DNA from: Methylobacterium sp. NEAU K
Lineage (GTDB): Bacteria; Pseudomonadota; Alphaproteobacteria; Rhizobiales; Beijerinckiaceae
Direction: 5' to 3'
Assembly: GCF_030700285.1 (NCBI RefSeq)
Contig: NZ_JAUYZJ010000014.1
Location: forward strand, 1-64,000
DNA length: 64,000 bases
Under the pieces are notes generated by a model. That model made no database searches and was not told the DNA's origin. It saw only the letters and a list, made by a program, of their open reading frames with translations. A program made the translations under genes and the position numbers. Below, piece by piece: positions 56,877 through 64,000 of the stretch (position 1 is the first letter of the stretch; every line of letters begins with the position of its first letter).

Positions 56877-57396
56877 CGCGTCACCTGGCCAAAAGTTGTT
56901 CAGCTCGTAAAGTCGAACAACATCCCCGAAAAGGGGCTTTAAAGCCCTAAGTCACGGGCACTGCCCACTCGATTCACACACAGATCACGCGACCGCGCAG
57001 CAAATCTGCCCCGCGCTGCATGTTTTTCATGCCGCGCGGACGCGCAAATATCAACCCCCTCTGCACATCCCGAGCGTTCGACCGGCGTTGTGAACCGATT
57101 GATTGCCCATTATTTTGTTTTGCAAAATTGATACTTGAGATCTGCGATATTTACCAGAATCGGCCGGCGATAGATCTCCGGCAATCTGTCAAAGAAACAG
57201 GGCCGCGCACCTGCGGATCCGAACGGCACCGCGTTTTTTTCGGAAAGCGTTAACGCGCTGGTATCCCCGTCGCGCCCGCGCGGGACACGAGCCGCGCGCG
57301 GGTCAAGGACCGGGACCGCCCCTCCGGCGCCGACGTGACCTCGGCCGGCGCGCGCTGCCGGGAGCGCTCCGGCGGCCGCCGACGGAGTGGGCCGTG
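56877..57396. other. Lower-GC intergenic region before purH
   Basis: No convincing gene. A 77-codon frame from 57020 is unlike any family. A strong hairpin lies at 57011-57039. The stretch 57090-57260 is the most AT-rich part of the window. Confidence 0.5.
57011..57039. repeat. Strong hairpin with T5 loop
   Basis: CCGCGC-T-GCATG (57011-57022) pairs with CATGC-C-GCGCGG (57028-57039), leaving loop TTTTT. Eleven pairs with one mismatch. The role is unknown. Confidence 0.55.
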
Positions 57397-58995
57397 TCAG
57401 TGCCGGAAGTGGCGATGTCCGGTGAACACCATGGCGAGGCCCGCCGCGTCGGCGGCGGCGATCACGTCGGCATCGCGCATGGAGCCGCCGGGCTGGATCA
57501 CCGCCGTGGCGCCCGCCTCGGCCGCGGCCAGCAAGCCGTCCGCGAAGGGGAAGAATGCATCCGAGGCGACCACGGAGCCGACCGCGAGGCTCTCGGCGAG
57601 GCCGAGCCGCTTGGCGCCCTCGGCGGCCTTCCAGGCTGCGATGCGCGAGGAATCGACCCGGGACATCTGCCCAGCCCCGATCCCCACCGTGGCGCCGGCC
57701 TTGGCGTACACGATGGCGTTCGACTTCACGTGCTTGGCGACCCGGTAGGCGAACCTGAGATCGGCCGATTCGGCCTCGCTCGGCGCGCGCCGGGTGACGA
57801 CCTTCAGGGGCATGTCGTCGACCACCGCGGCGTCCCGGCCCTGGACCAGCAGGCCGCCGGACAGCGTGCGCACGGTCTCCCCGGGCGCCCGGGGATCGGG
57901 CAGGCCGCCGGCCAGCAGCAGGCGCAGGTTCTTCTTGGCAGCCACGATGGCGGCGGCCTCGGGCGTCGCGTCCGGGGCGATGATCACCTCGGTGAAGATC
58001 TCGACGATCCTGCGCGCGGCCTCGGCGTCGAGGGTCCGGTTCAGGGCGACGATGCCGCCGAACGCCGAGGTCGGGTCGCAGCTGAGCGCCCGCTCGTAGG
58101 CCGCGACGAGGCTCGCGCCCTCCGCCACGCCGCAGGGATTGGCGTGCTTGATGATCGCCACCGCGGCGGTGCGCGCGGGATCGAACTCGGCGACGCACTC
58201 GTAGGCGGCGTCGGTGTCGTTGAAGTTGTTGTAGGACAGCTCCTTGCCCTGGAGCTGGCGCGCGGTCGCCACACCGGCGCGCGCCCGGCCGGGAGCCCGG
58301 TAGAAGGCCGCCGACTGGTGCGGGTTCTCGCCATAGCGGAGCCCCTGCGCGAGGGTACCCCCGAAGGCGCGGAACAGGCCCGGCTCCTCCGTGCCGAAGC
58401 GGCCGGCCATCCAGTTGGCGATGGCCGCGTCGTAGGCGGCCGTGCGGGCGAACGCCTTCTGCGCCAAGTGCCGGCGCAGGTCGCCGCCGATCGCGCCGCC
58501 ACCCTGCTCAAGCGCCGCGAGCACGGCCGGGTAATCCGACACGTCGATCACGACGGCGACGTCCGCGTGGTTCTTGGCCGCCGCGCGGATCATCGCCGGG
58601 CCGCCGACATCGATGTTCTCGATGCAGTCGGCGTCCGGCTTATCGGCCGCGATGGTCGCCTCGAACGGATAGAGGTTGACGACGAGCAGGTCGATCGCCT
58701 CGATCCCGTGGGCGGCCAGCGCGGCCTGATGCTCGGGATTGTCGCGCACGGCGAGCAAGCCGCCATGCACCGCCGGGTGAAGGGTCTTCACCCGGCCGTC
58801 CATCATCTCGGGGAAGCCCGTGAGATCGGCCACCTCGGTCACCGGGAGGCCAGCCTCCTGGAGCGCGCGGTGGGTGCCCCCCGTCGAGACCAGCGCGATG
58901 CCGCGCGCGTCGAGCGCACGGGCGAAGTCGACGAGGCCGGTCTTGTCCGAGACCGAGAGGAGCGCGCGGGAGACCCGCACTTGATCGTGGGCCAT
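57397..58995 (-). CDS. purH: Bifunctional AICAR transformylase / IMP cyclohydrolase
   Basis: Performs the last two steps of de novo IMP synthesis. ATG 58995 ([20 protein letters not shown]) gives 532 residues. The frame is open another 78 codons upstream without similarity. The N-terminal cyclohydrolase domain has [21 protein letters not shown] and [15 protein letters not shown]. The C-terminal transformylase domain has [27 protein letters not shown] and the end [18 protein letters not shown]. On the same strand, the heparinase gene lies 70 bases upstream. Confidence 0.98.
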   Translation of the reverse strand: MAHDQVRVSRALLSVSDKTGLVDFARALDARGIALVSTGGTHRALQEAGLPVTEVADLTGFPEMMDGRVKTLHPAVHGGLLAVRDNPEHQAALAAHGIEAIDLLVVNLYPFEATIAADKPDADCIENIDVGGPAMIRAAAKNHADVAVVIDVSDYPAVLAALEQGGGAIGGDLRRHLAQKAFARTAAYDAAIANWMAGRFGTEEPGLFRAFGGTLAQGLRYGENPHQSAAFYRAPGRARAGVATARQLQGKELSYNNFNDTDAAYECVAEFDPARTAAVAIIKHANPCGVAEGASLVAAYERALSCDPTSAFGGIVALNRTLDAEAARRIVEIFTEVIIAPDATPEAAAIVAAKKNLRLLLAGGLPDPRAPGETVRTLSGGLLVQGRDAAVVDDMPLKVVTRRAPSEAESADLRFAYRVAKHVKSNAIVYAKAGATVGIGAGQMSRVDSSRIAAWKAAEGAKRLGLAESLAVGSVVASDAFFPFADGLLAAAEAGATAVIQPGGSMRDADVIAAADAAGLAMVFTGHRHFRH

Positions 58996-59065
58996 AGCTT
59001 CTTGCCGAACTTCAAGATTTCGGCGCGCGGTAGCATGGAAACGGGGCGCGGGGCCAGCCGCCCGC

Positions 59066-60802
59066 TCAGGGCGCCCTCGCCCCCCGCATCGGCGCCGAAG
59101 CCAGCCGCTCGAAGCTCCAGCGCACCTCGACATCGTCGGAGACGCGCAGGTGCAGCACGATCTGGTCGGTGCGGCGCGGCCCGGTGAGCCCGGAGAAATA
59201 CACGCTCTCCTCCAGCGCGATCTCGGCACCCGCGGCGCGGAACTGCCAGACCTCGCCGAGCGCCGAGGCGAGTTCGAGCCCGTCCGGTACGTCGCGCACG
59301 GCGATGCCGGGGTGCAGGTGGAAGCGGATCGCCACGTCGTGGCCGCGCACGCGCGCCTTACCCTGCCGCAGGAAGGCGTCCTGGCCCTCGAGGCGCGCCC
59401 CTGCGGGGAAGAGCTGCCAGCGCCGCTCGTGAACGATGCCGAAATCCGGCACGTAGCCGTCGTGCCGGGCCGCGAGCACGATGCTGTCGGCTTCCTCGAC
59501 CCGCTCGGCCGCCACCGCCGACGGACCGCGCAGGACCACGGCGCCGCGCCGCCGGATCAGCCACTCCGCCAGCATCCGCTCGCCCCACCAGCCGCTGGCG
59601 GCGAGGAACCGGCAGGAGGACGCGTCGGCCACGCTCGCGGTGGAATGGGCCGGCGTGGAGCGGGCGAGCAGCCGCAGGTCCAGCCCGCTCGCCGGAAGCC
59701 CGCAATTGACCACGATGCGCTGCGGCCCGCTCGACATCTCGAAGGCGAGGCAGCCCGCGCCCGCGTTGAGCGAGAACGGCAGCGGCGGGCTCGCGCCGAC
59801 ATCCGCCACGAGGACGACGCGGCCGCCCTCCAGGCGCTCGTAGCCGGAATTCGGCGCGTGCATCATCGGCCGGGCAAGCGCGCCGTCATAGACGAGCAGC
59901 GTCGCGAGATGGTCCGCGTCGGTGGCGCCCATGCCGTTGAAATGGCTCAGCGAGGCGTCCGGGTGGCGCAGGAGCCGCAGCAGCGGCAGCATCCGGTCCA
60001 CCGCCCGCATGAGCGCGGCGGGGGGCTCGACGCTGCGGCTGAGATAGCTCTGGCGCAGGGGCAGCAGGTCGAGCAGCAGCTCCATGGCGAAGCGCGGATC
60101 GCGGGAGCGGTGGCCGCCGTCGGTCAGGATCTGGCGGTCGAGTTCCCGGGACAGGACCCGGGTCGCCCGGCGCAGGATCGGCTGGATGCCGTCACAGCAC
60201 AGGCCGGCGTAGCACAGCGCCACGGCGGCGTTCAGGCGCCATTGCGGCGGCACGCCCCGCCGCAGGTCGCGCTCGAGCTGCTGGGCGTTGCGGGCGATGG
60301 CCTTCAGGAAGTTCTGGTAGAAGGCGTGGTCGGCGCCCTCCAGCACGAGTGGCGACTGGCACAGGAACGAGATCAGCCGCCGCGCCGCCACCGGCGTCTG
60401 CCGGGCCAGCGCCGAGTCGCCCCGCCCGGCTATGAAGTCGGCCACGAAGGCGCGGGCATTGGCCCGGGCGAGCGCCGTGTCGGCGGCCCGCAGGTGCCGC
60501 AGCCAGCCGAAGCCGTAGAGTTCGTCGGCCCATTCCGGTGAGGGCGCAGCGTAATCGAAGGGCGAGCCGCCGCTCGCCGCCAGCGAGCGCCCGGCGAAGA
60601 CGAACAGGCCGGCATAGATGTCGTCCGCGAAGGTCGCGTCGGAGGTACGCAGGTCCTGCGGTGCGATCACCAGCCCGGTCACGCGCATCCGTGCGAGGAG
60701 ATCCGGCGGGGCGGTCAGGCTGGCGCCGGCGGCACGGACGGAACGCGCAGCCTCGCGGGCCACGAGCCGATAAAAGCGCCAGCGGTCAGGCCCCCAAGCC
60801 AC
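59066..60802 (-). CDS. Heparinase II/III family protein
   Basis: A 578-residue protein. GTG 60802 ([20 protein letters not shown]) is chosen because CGGAGA lies upstream. The N-terminal roughly 300 residues form an alpha-helical toroid-like region ([33 protein letters not shown]). The C-terminal beta domain is Hepar_II_III ([40 protein letters not shown]). No signal peptide is seen. In alphaproteobacteria this gene is usually found between an rRNA methyltransferase gene and purH and may act on cell-surface polysaccharide. The natural substrate is unproven. Confidence 0.9.
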   Translation of the reverse strand: MAWGPDRWRFYRLVAREAARSVRAAGASLTAPPDLLARMRVTGLVIAPQDLRTSDATFADDIYAGLFVFAGRSLAASGGSPFDYAAPSPEWADELYGFGWLRHLRAADTALARANARAFVADFIAGRGDSALARQTPVAARRLISFLCQSPLVLEGADHAFYQNFLKAIARNAQQLERDLRRGVPPQWRLNAAVALCYAGLCCDGIQPILRRATRVLSRELDRQILTDGGHRSRDPRFAMELLLDLLPLRQSYLSRSVEPPAALMRAVDRMLPLLRLLRHPDASLSHFNGMGATDADHLATLLVYDGALARPMMHAPNSGYERLEGGRVVLVADVGASPPLPFSLNAGAGCLAFEMSSGPQRIVVNCGLPASGLDLRLLARSTPAHSTASVADASSCRFLAASGWWGERMLAEWLIRRRGAVVLRGPSAVAAERVEEADSIVLAARHDGYVPDFGIVHERRWQLFPAGARLEGQDAFLRQGKARVRGHDVAIRFHLHPGIAVRDVPDGLELASALGEVWQFRAAGAEIALEESVYFSGLTGPRRTDQIVLHLRVSDDVEVRWSFERLASAPMRGARAP

Positions 60803-61029
60803 GCGATCTCCGAGCCACCCGATCTCACAAGGCCCCAAGGCCCCGAGCCCTCGCGGACGAGGATCGGCTGGCACCCGTTTCGTTCCAGGGTAGAGGCGGC
60901 CTCTTAACCGGCGGTTTACGCTATGTCATGCCCGACGCGCGCAGGAACATCGTCGCCCGCACGGCCCGGTTGAGCTGTCCCAGGGACAGGCCGGGGCGTT
61001 TCCGCCGTGCGAGCCGCCGCGCCCCGGCC

Positions 61030-61977
61030 TCAGCGGGGCGCCAGGGCCGCGTCGAACGCCCGCAGGTTCGAGCGCATCATGTCGAGATAGGTCGGCGCCG
61101 GACCGTCCGGCCCCGAGAGCGCGTCGGAATAGACCTTGCCGCCGATGCGGGCGCCGCCCTCGCGGGCGATCTGCTCCATCTGACGCGGATCGCTGATGGT
61201 CTCCAGGAACACCGCCGGCACCTTGTCCCGGCGGATCTGCCGGATGATCGCCGCGACATCCCTGGGGCTGGCCTCGCTGTCGGTGGAGACGCCCTGGGGC
61301 GCGATGAAGCGCAGGCCGTAGGCGGCCGCGAAGTAGCCGAACGCGTCGTGGGTCGTGATGATCCGGCGGTTCTCCGGCGGGATCCGGTCCACAGCTTCGC
61401 GCACGGCTCGGTCGAGAGCGTCGAGCTTCGCGGTATAGTCGGCGGCGGCGGCCTGGTAGGCGGCGGCGTGGGCGGGATCCACCTTCGCCAGCCCGTCGCG
61501 AATCTCGGCGACGTAGATCCGGACGTTGGCGACGCTCTGCCAGGCATGCGGGTCGAGCGCGTGGCCGCCCCGGTCGCGGTGGCCCTCGGCGTGGGCATGA
61601 TCGTCCTCGGCGGAGATCGCCTGCACCCCCGCGGAGGCGACGACGACCGGCGCGCGCGTGCCCGATGCCCGGATCAGCCGGTCGAGCCACCCCTCCAGCC
61701 CAAGGCCGTTGACGAACACGATGTCGGCCTCGGCGAGCTTCCTGGCGTCGGCCGGGGACGGGCTGAAGCCGTGCACGTCGGAATCCGGCCCCACCAGGGT
61801 CGCCACCGCAACGTGCGAGCCGCCGACCGCCCGCACCAGATCGCCCAGGATCGAGAAGCTCGCCACCGCCCGGATGGGAGCACCGTCGGGCGCCGCCCGG
61901 GCGGGCACGGCAAGGCCGAGCCACAGGACAAGGCATGCGCACAACGTCGACCGGGCCGTTCCTGCCGCACGCCGCAT
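61030..61977 (-). CDS. Zinc/manganese ABC transporter substrate-binding protein (ZnuA/AztC-like)
   Basis: A 315-residue periplasmic binding protein (cluster A-I). Signal peptide: TLCACLVLWLGLAVPARAAP. Metal ligands are expected from the His in SDVHGFSPSP, the His in DPHAWQSV, the His in TTHDAFGYFAAAYGLRF and Asp in STDSEASPRD. A His-rich loop (DDHAHAEGHRDRGGHALD) is the usual zinc-specific feature. No permease or ATPase gene is adjacent in the window. A Zur-like dyad at 62017-62033 is 40 bases upstream of the start, indicating zinc control. Confidence 0.92.
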   Translation of the reverse strand: MRRAAGTARSTLCACLVLWLGLAVPARAAPDGAPIRAVASFSILGDLVRAVGGSHVAVATLVGPDSDVHGFSPSPADARKLAEADIVFVNGLGLEGWLDRLIRASGTRAPVVVASAGVQAISAEDDHAHAEGHRDRGGHALDPHAWQSVANVRIYVAEIRDGLAKVDPAHAAAYQAAAADYTAKLDALDRAVREAVDRIPPENRRIITTHDAFGYFAAAYGLRFIAPQGVSTDSEASPRDVAAIIRQIRRDKVPAVFLETISDPRQMEQIAREGGARIGGKVYSDALSGPDGPAPTYLDMMRSNLRAFDAALAPR

Positions 61978-62016
61978 GCGCCGTCCTCCGAATCCACCGT
62001 GGTCGCGCTGCCTCTA

Positions 62017-62033
62017 ATGTAATAATGTTACAT
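62017..62033. promoter_or_regulatory. Zur-like operator
   Basis: ATGTAA-TAATG-TTACAT, a perfect 6-bp dyad with a 5-base AT-rich spacer in an otherwise GC-rich region, lies between the divergent znuA-like and LTXXQ genes. It resembles the Fur-family Zur boxes of alphaproteobacteria (TGTAAT-type half sites). It is 40 bases from the znuA-like start. Confidence 0.7.
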
Positions 62034-62132
62034 ACACAAGCGGGATACATGCCAGGCGCCTGATGGCACCGTCGGTTGCCGCCGCTGCGCCGGGCAGAGC
62101 CGCGGCGAGCGGATCGTGAGACGGAGAGTGCC

Positions 62133-62657
62133 ATGTCCCGACGTGTGAGAGCTGCCCTTCTCGTCACCGGTGCCCTCGGCCTGGGTCTGGTCGGCGCGGC
62201 CGCCGCGCGTGACCGGGGCGAGGGCTTCCGTGGACAATGGACGTCCCTGAGCCAGGAAGACCGGGCCGCCTTCGCGGATGCCCGAATCGCCGCCCTGCAT
62301 GCCGGGCTGAAGCTCAATCCCGACCAGGAGAAGCTGTGGCCGCCGGTCGAGGCCGCGATCCGCGACATGGTCAAGCTCCGCCAGCAGCGCCGCGAGGCGA
62401 TGCGCGACCGCCCGAAATTCACCGACGACGCTCCGGCCGCCCTGCGGGCGATGGCGGATGCCGCGACCGCCCGGGGCGAGGCCCTGCGCAAGCTCGCCGA
62501 CGCCGCGCAGCCGCTCTACGCCAGCCTCGACCCGGACCAGAAGCGCCGCGCGATGATCCTCGCACGGCCGATGGGTCCGATGGGCGGCCACGGCCATATG
62601 GGCGGCTGGCATCATCACCACGACGACGACCACGGGCCGGACGGCGAGGACCGCTGA
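62133..62657 (+). CDS. LTXXQ/Spy-like periplasmic protein with His-rich C-terminus
   Basis: A 174-residue exported helical protein. Signal: RVRAALLVTGALGLGLVGAAAA. The core (RIAALHAGLKLNPDQEKLW, then AALRAMADAATARGEALRKL and PLYASLDPDQKRRAMIL) contains the two LTxxQ-type motifs in the variants LNPDQ and LDPDQ, as in Spy and CpxP chaperones. The tail GGHGHMGGWHHHHDDDHG is a plausible zinc or nickel chelator. ATG 62133 follows GGAGAG. It is divergent from the znuA-like gene, with the Zur-like box between them. Confidence 0.85.
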   Translation: MSRRVRAALLVTGALGLGLVGAAAARDRGEGFRGQWTSLSQEDRAAFADARIAALHAGLKLNPDQEKLWPPVEAAIRDMVKLRQQRREAMRDRPKFTDDAPAALRAMADAATARGEALRKLADAAQPLYASLDPDQKRRAMILARPMGPMGGHGHMGGWHHHHDDDHGPDGEDR

Positions 62658-62740
62658 TCGGCGCGCGGCCACGCACTGAGGCCTCCAAAGAACTTGATCC
62701 GCGACGGCGGCGGCTGCAAACCGCTGCCGCCGCGCGCCTC

Positions 62741-62776
62741 GATCCGCGTCCGCTCCAACCGGAACGGACGCGGATC
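62741..62776. repeat. 12-bp inverted repeat after the LTXXQ gene
   Basis: GATCCGCGTCCG (62741-62752) and CGGACGCGGATC (62765-62776) are perfect complements around a 12-base loop. A second, imperfect G/C hairpin (about 62706-62731) precedes it. There is no T-run, so a terminator role is uncertain. Confidence 0.6.
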
Positions 62777-62883
62777 TGCAATCCTCGTTTCGACGCGCTC
62801 CCTGACGCCGGACCGGCATCCACTCCGGCGGGGAGCGCTCCGGCCCGGGGGAGGCGGGCGGCAGGTCCGAACCGGTAGGTTTC

Positions 62884-64000
62884 ATGGCGCGCCTCCCCGG
62901 CGATACCGCTCCCCTCCTCGCCCGGCTGTGGCGCACCTGGTTGTATCCGCACCGCGGGACGCTCGCCGTCGTGCTGGTCCTGATCGCCGTCGTGGGCGGT
63001 TCGACCGGGCTCTACCCGGCGCTGATAAAGGCCGCCTTCGACGCCTTCGACCGCAAGGATGCGGCGGCGATCGCCTACGGGCCGCTGGTGGTGATCGTGG
63101 TCACCGCCCTGCGGGGCTTCTCGCTCTACGGCCAGACGGTGCTCACCAACCGGGTGGTCACCCGGGTGGAGGCCGACATGCAGGCGGCGCTCTACGGGCA
63201 CCTGATCGAGTCGGACCTGGCTCAGCTCGGCCGCGAGAGCCCGGCCGCGTTGACCCAGCGCTTCACCACCGATTTCGCCTTCATCAAGGAGGCGCTGACC
63301 CGCATCTCCACGGTGCTCCTGCGCGACATCGCCATGCTGATCGGCCTCGTGGCGGCGCTGATCTGGATGGATCCGGTTCTCACGCTGGTGGCGGGCGTCA
63401 CGGTCCCGTTCGTGGCGGGGCCGATCGGACGGATCGGCAAAAAGCTCCGGCGCGTCTCGACCTCGACGCAGGAGCAGATGGGCGCCACCGCCAGCCTGAT
63501 ATCGGAGAGCCTCCAGGGCGCCCGTGTCGCCAAGACCTACGCCATGGAGGGCTACCTCAAGGGCCGGGCCGTGCAGGCCCTCGATGAGGTGCGCCGCCTC
63601 AAGATGAAGGCCGCCAACGCCCGCGGGCGCCTCGACCCCCTGCTGGAGGTCGGCGGCGGCATCGCGGTGGCCGGCGTGCTGGTGCTGGTCGGGCAGCGGG
63701 TTCTGGCCGGCGAAAAGACCGTGGGCGACTTCACCGGCTACGTAGCGGCGCTGCTGCTCGCCGCGCAGCCGGCCCGGGCGCTGGGAAACCTCAACGCCAT
63801 CCTGCAGGAAGCGGCCGCCGCGCTCCGGCGCTACTTCGACGTGATGGACGAGGCGCCCTGCATCCGCGAGGCGCCCGGCGCCGCGCCGCTGGCCGTGACC
63901 GCCGGAGCGATCCGCTTCGAGGGGGTGCACTTCCGCTACCGCCCGGACGCGCCGGCACTGGAGGGGATCGACCTCGTCGCTCCCGCGGGCTCGGTCACGG
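62884..64000 (+). CDS. ABC exporter, MsbA-like, permease plus start of ATPase domain (3' truncated by window)
   Basis: At least 372 residues. ATG 62884. The transmembrane domain has six helices (for example LAVVLVLIAVVGGSTGLYPAL, and VGGGIAVAGVLVLVGQRVLAG) with the coupling-helix pattern DLAQLGRESPAALTQRFTTD typical of type 1 exporters of the MsbA/LptMsbA group. The window ends shortly after the start of the nucleotide-binding domain (IRFEGVHFRYRPDAPALEGI), before Walker A. Such exporters flip lipid A or drugs. The cargo here is unknown. Confidence 0.9.
   Translation, partial: MARLPGDTAPLLARLWRTWLYPHRGTLAVVLVLIAVVGGSTGLYPALIKAAFDAFDRKDAAAIAYGPLVVIVVTALRGFSLYGQTVLTNRVVTRVEADMQAALYGHLIESDLAQLGRESPAALTQRFTTDFAFIKEALTRISTVLLRDIAMLIGLVAALIWMDPVLTLVAGVTVPFVAGPIGRIGKKLRRVSTSTQEQMGATASLISESLQGARVAKTYAMEGYLKGRAVQALDEVRRLKMKAANARGRLDPLLEVGGGIAVAGVLVLVGQRVLAGEKTVGDFTGYVAALLLAAQPARALGNLNAILQEAAAALRRYFDVMDEAPCIREAPGAAPLAVTAGAIRFEGVHFRYRPDAPALEGIDLVAPAGSVT

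Noticed and set aside
57020..57253. 77-codon plus-strand frame beginning MFFMPRGRAN
   Set aside because: No ribosome site and no recognisable features. It runs over the hairpin at 57011-57039.
57394..59187. 597-codon plus-strand frame
   Set aside because: Antisense to purH. No recognisable domain.
58996..59229. N-terminal extension of the purH frame
   Set aside because: It runs into the heparinase gene in another frame and lacks PurH similarity. ATG 58995 fits the family start.
62419..63930. 503-codon minus-strand frame
   Set aside because: Antisense to the ABC exporter and LTXXQ gene. Composition typical of a shadow.
62884..64000. The ABC exporter as the missing ZnuBC partner of the znuA-like gene
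   Set aside because: Its six-helix domain fused to an ATPase is the exporter type, not the separate permease and ATPase used by zinc importers.

Overview
The window is a 64 kb stretch of GC-rich chromosome (about 69% GC by eye) from an alphaproteobacterium, most likely Methylobacterium or a close Hyphomicrobiales relative. The evidence is gene content and order: rluD next to rpoH, a hemB / RDD protein / bpt / purB block, a DUF6163 protein next to an LdtR-type MarR regulator, a TIGR02300 acidic zinc-ribbon protein, a phasin, a PdhS-like kinase, and heparinase II/III next to purH. There is no rRNA operon, CRISPR array, complete insertion sequence or prophage. Three tRNAs are present: Glu(CTC), Lys(TTT) and Ala(GGC).

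Layout. 1-1.3 kb: the end of an outer-membrane beta-barrel gene with its terminator, a tiny membrane ORF, and a damaged patch with an IS256-like transposase scrap beside a 5'-truncated ORF. 1.3-5.6 kb: a giant GAF/PAS/GGDEF/PAS/GGDEF/EAL cyclic-di-GMP protein. 6.0-8.4 kb: tRNA-Glu, rluD and rpoH. 8.4-19.1 kb: mostly minus-strand housekeeping genes (purA, a D-amino-acid aminotransferase, purB, bpt, RDD protein, lipoprotein, hemB), then DUF6163, an LdtR-like regulator and exoD. 19.4-25.8 kb: accessory genes, including an isolated bcsS-like gene, an iron-sulfur (6-4)-type photolyase with an SDR, a formyltransferase-fold enzyme, small secreted or membrane proteins and a PilZ protein. 26.2-29.8 kb: tRNA-Lys, cmk, aroA, the TIGR02300 protein, tRNA-Ala and an Lrp regulator.

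30.4-36.3 kb: a pyruvate dehydrogenase operon of the homodimeric-E1 type (aceE-aceF-lpd), in which both E2 and E3 carry a lipoyl domain. It is surrounded and invaded by short palindromic repeats. 36.5-38.1 kb: small exported proteins. 38.1-47 kb: alaS, a lytic transglycosylase, a response regulator with a NepR-like N-terminus, two transglutaminase-like proteins, an L,D-transpeptidase, and a phasin under a probable PhaR operator. 47-49.6 kb: a PdhS-type kinase-like protein lacking the phosphoacceptor histidine. 49.9-56 kb: acetate uptake and activation (acs, DUF485, actP) and an MHS-family transporter with a large periplasmic insert. 56-57.4 kb: a lower-GC patch with two very small membrane-protein ORFs. 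57.4-64 kb: purH, heparinase II/III, a znuA-like metal-binding protein and a divergent His-rich LTXXQ protein flanking a Zur-like operator, and the start of an MsbA-like ABC exporter.

I found no clear undescribed multi-gene system. The best leads are the NepR-receiver fusion, the degenerate PdhS-like kinase, the possible zinc-responsive divergent pair at 61-62.7 kb, the second-type pyruvate dehydrogenase operon, and a palindromic repeat that has become coding sequence inside the E2 linker.
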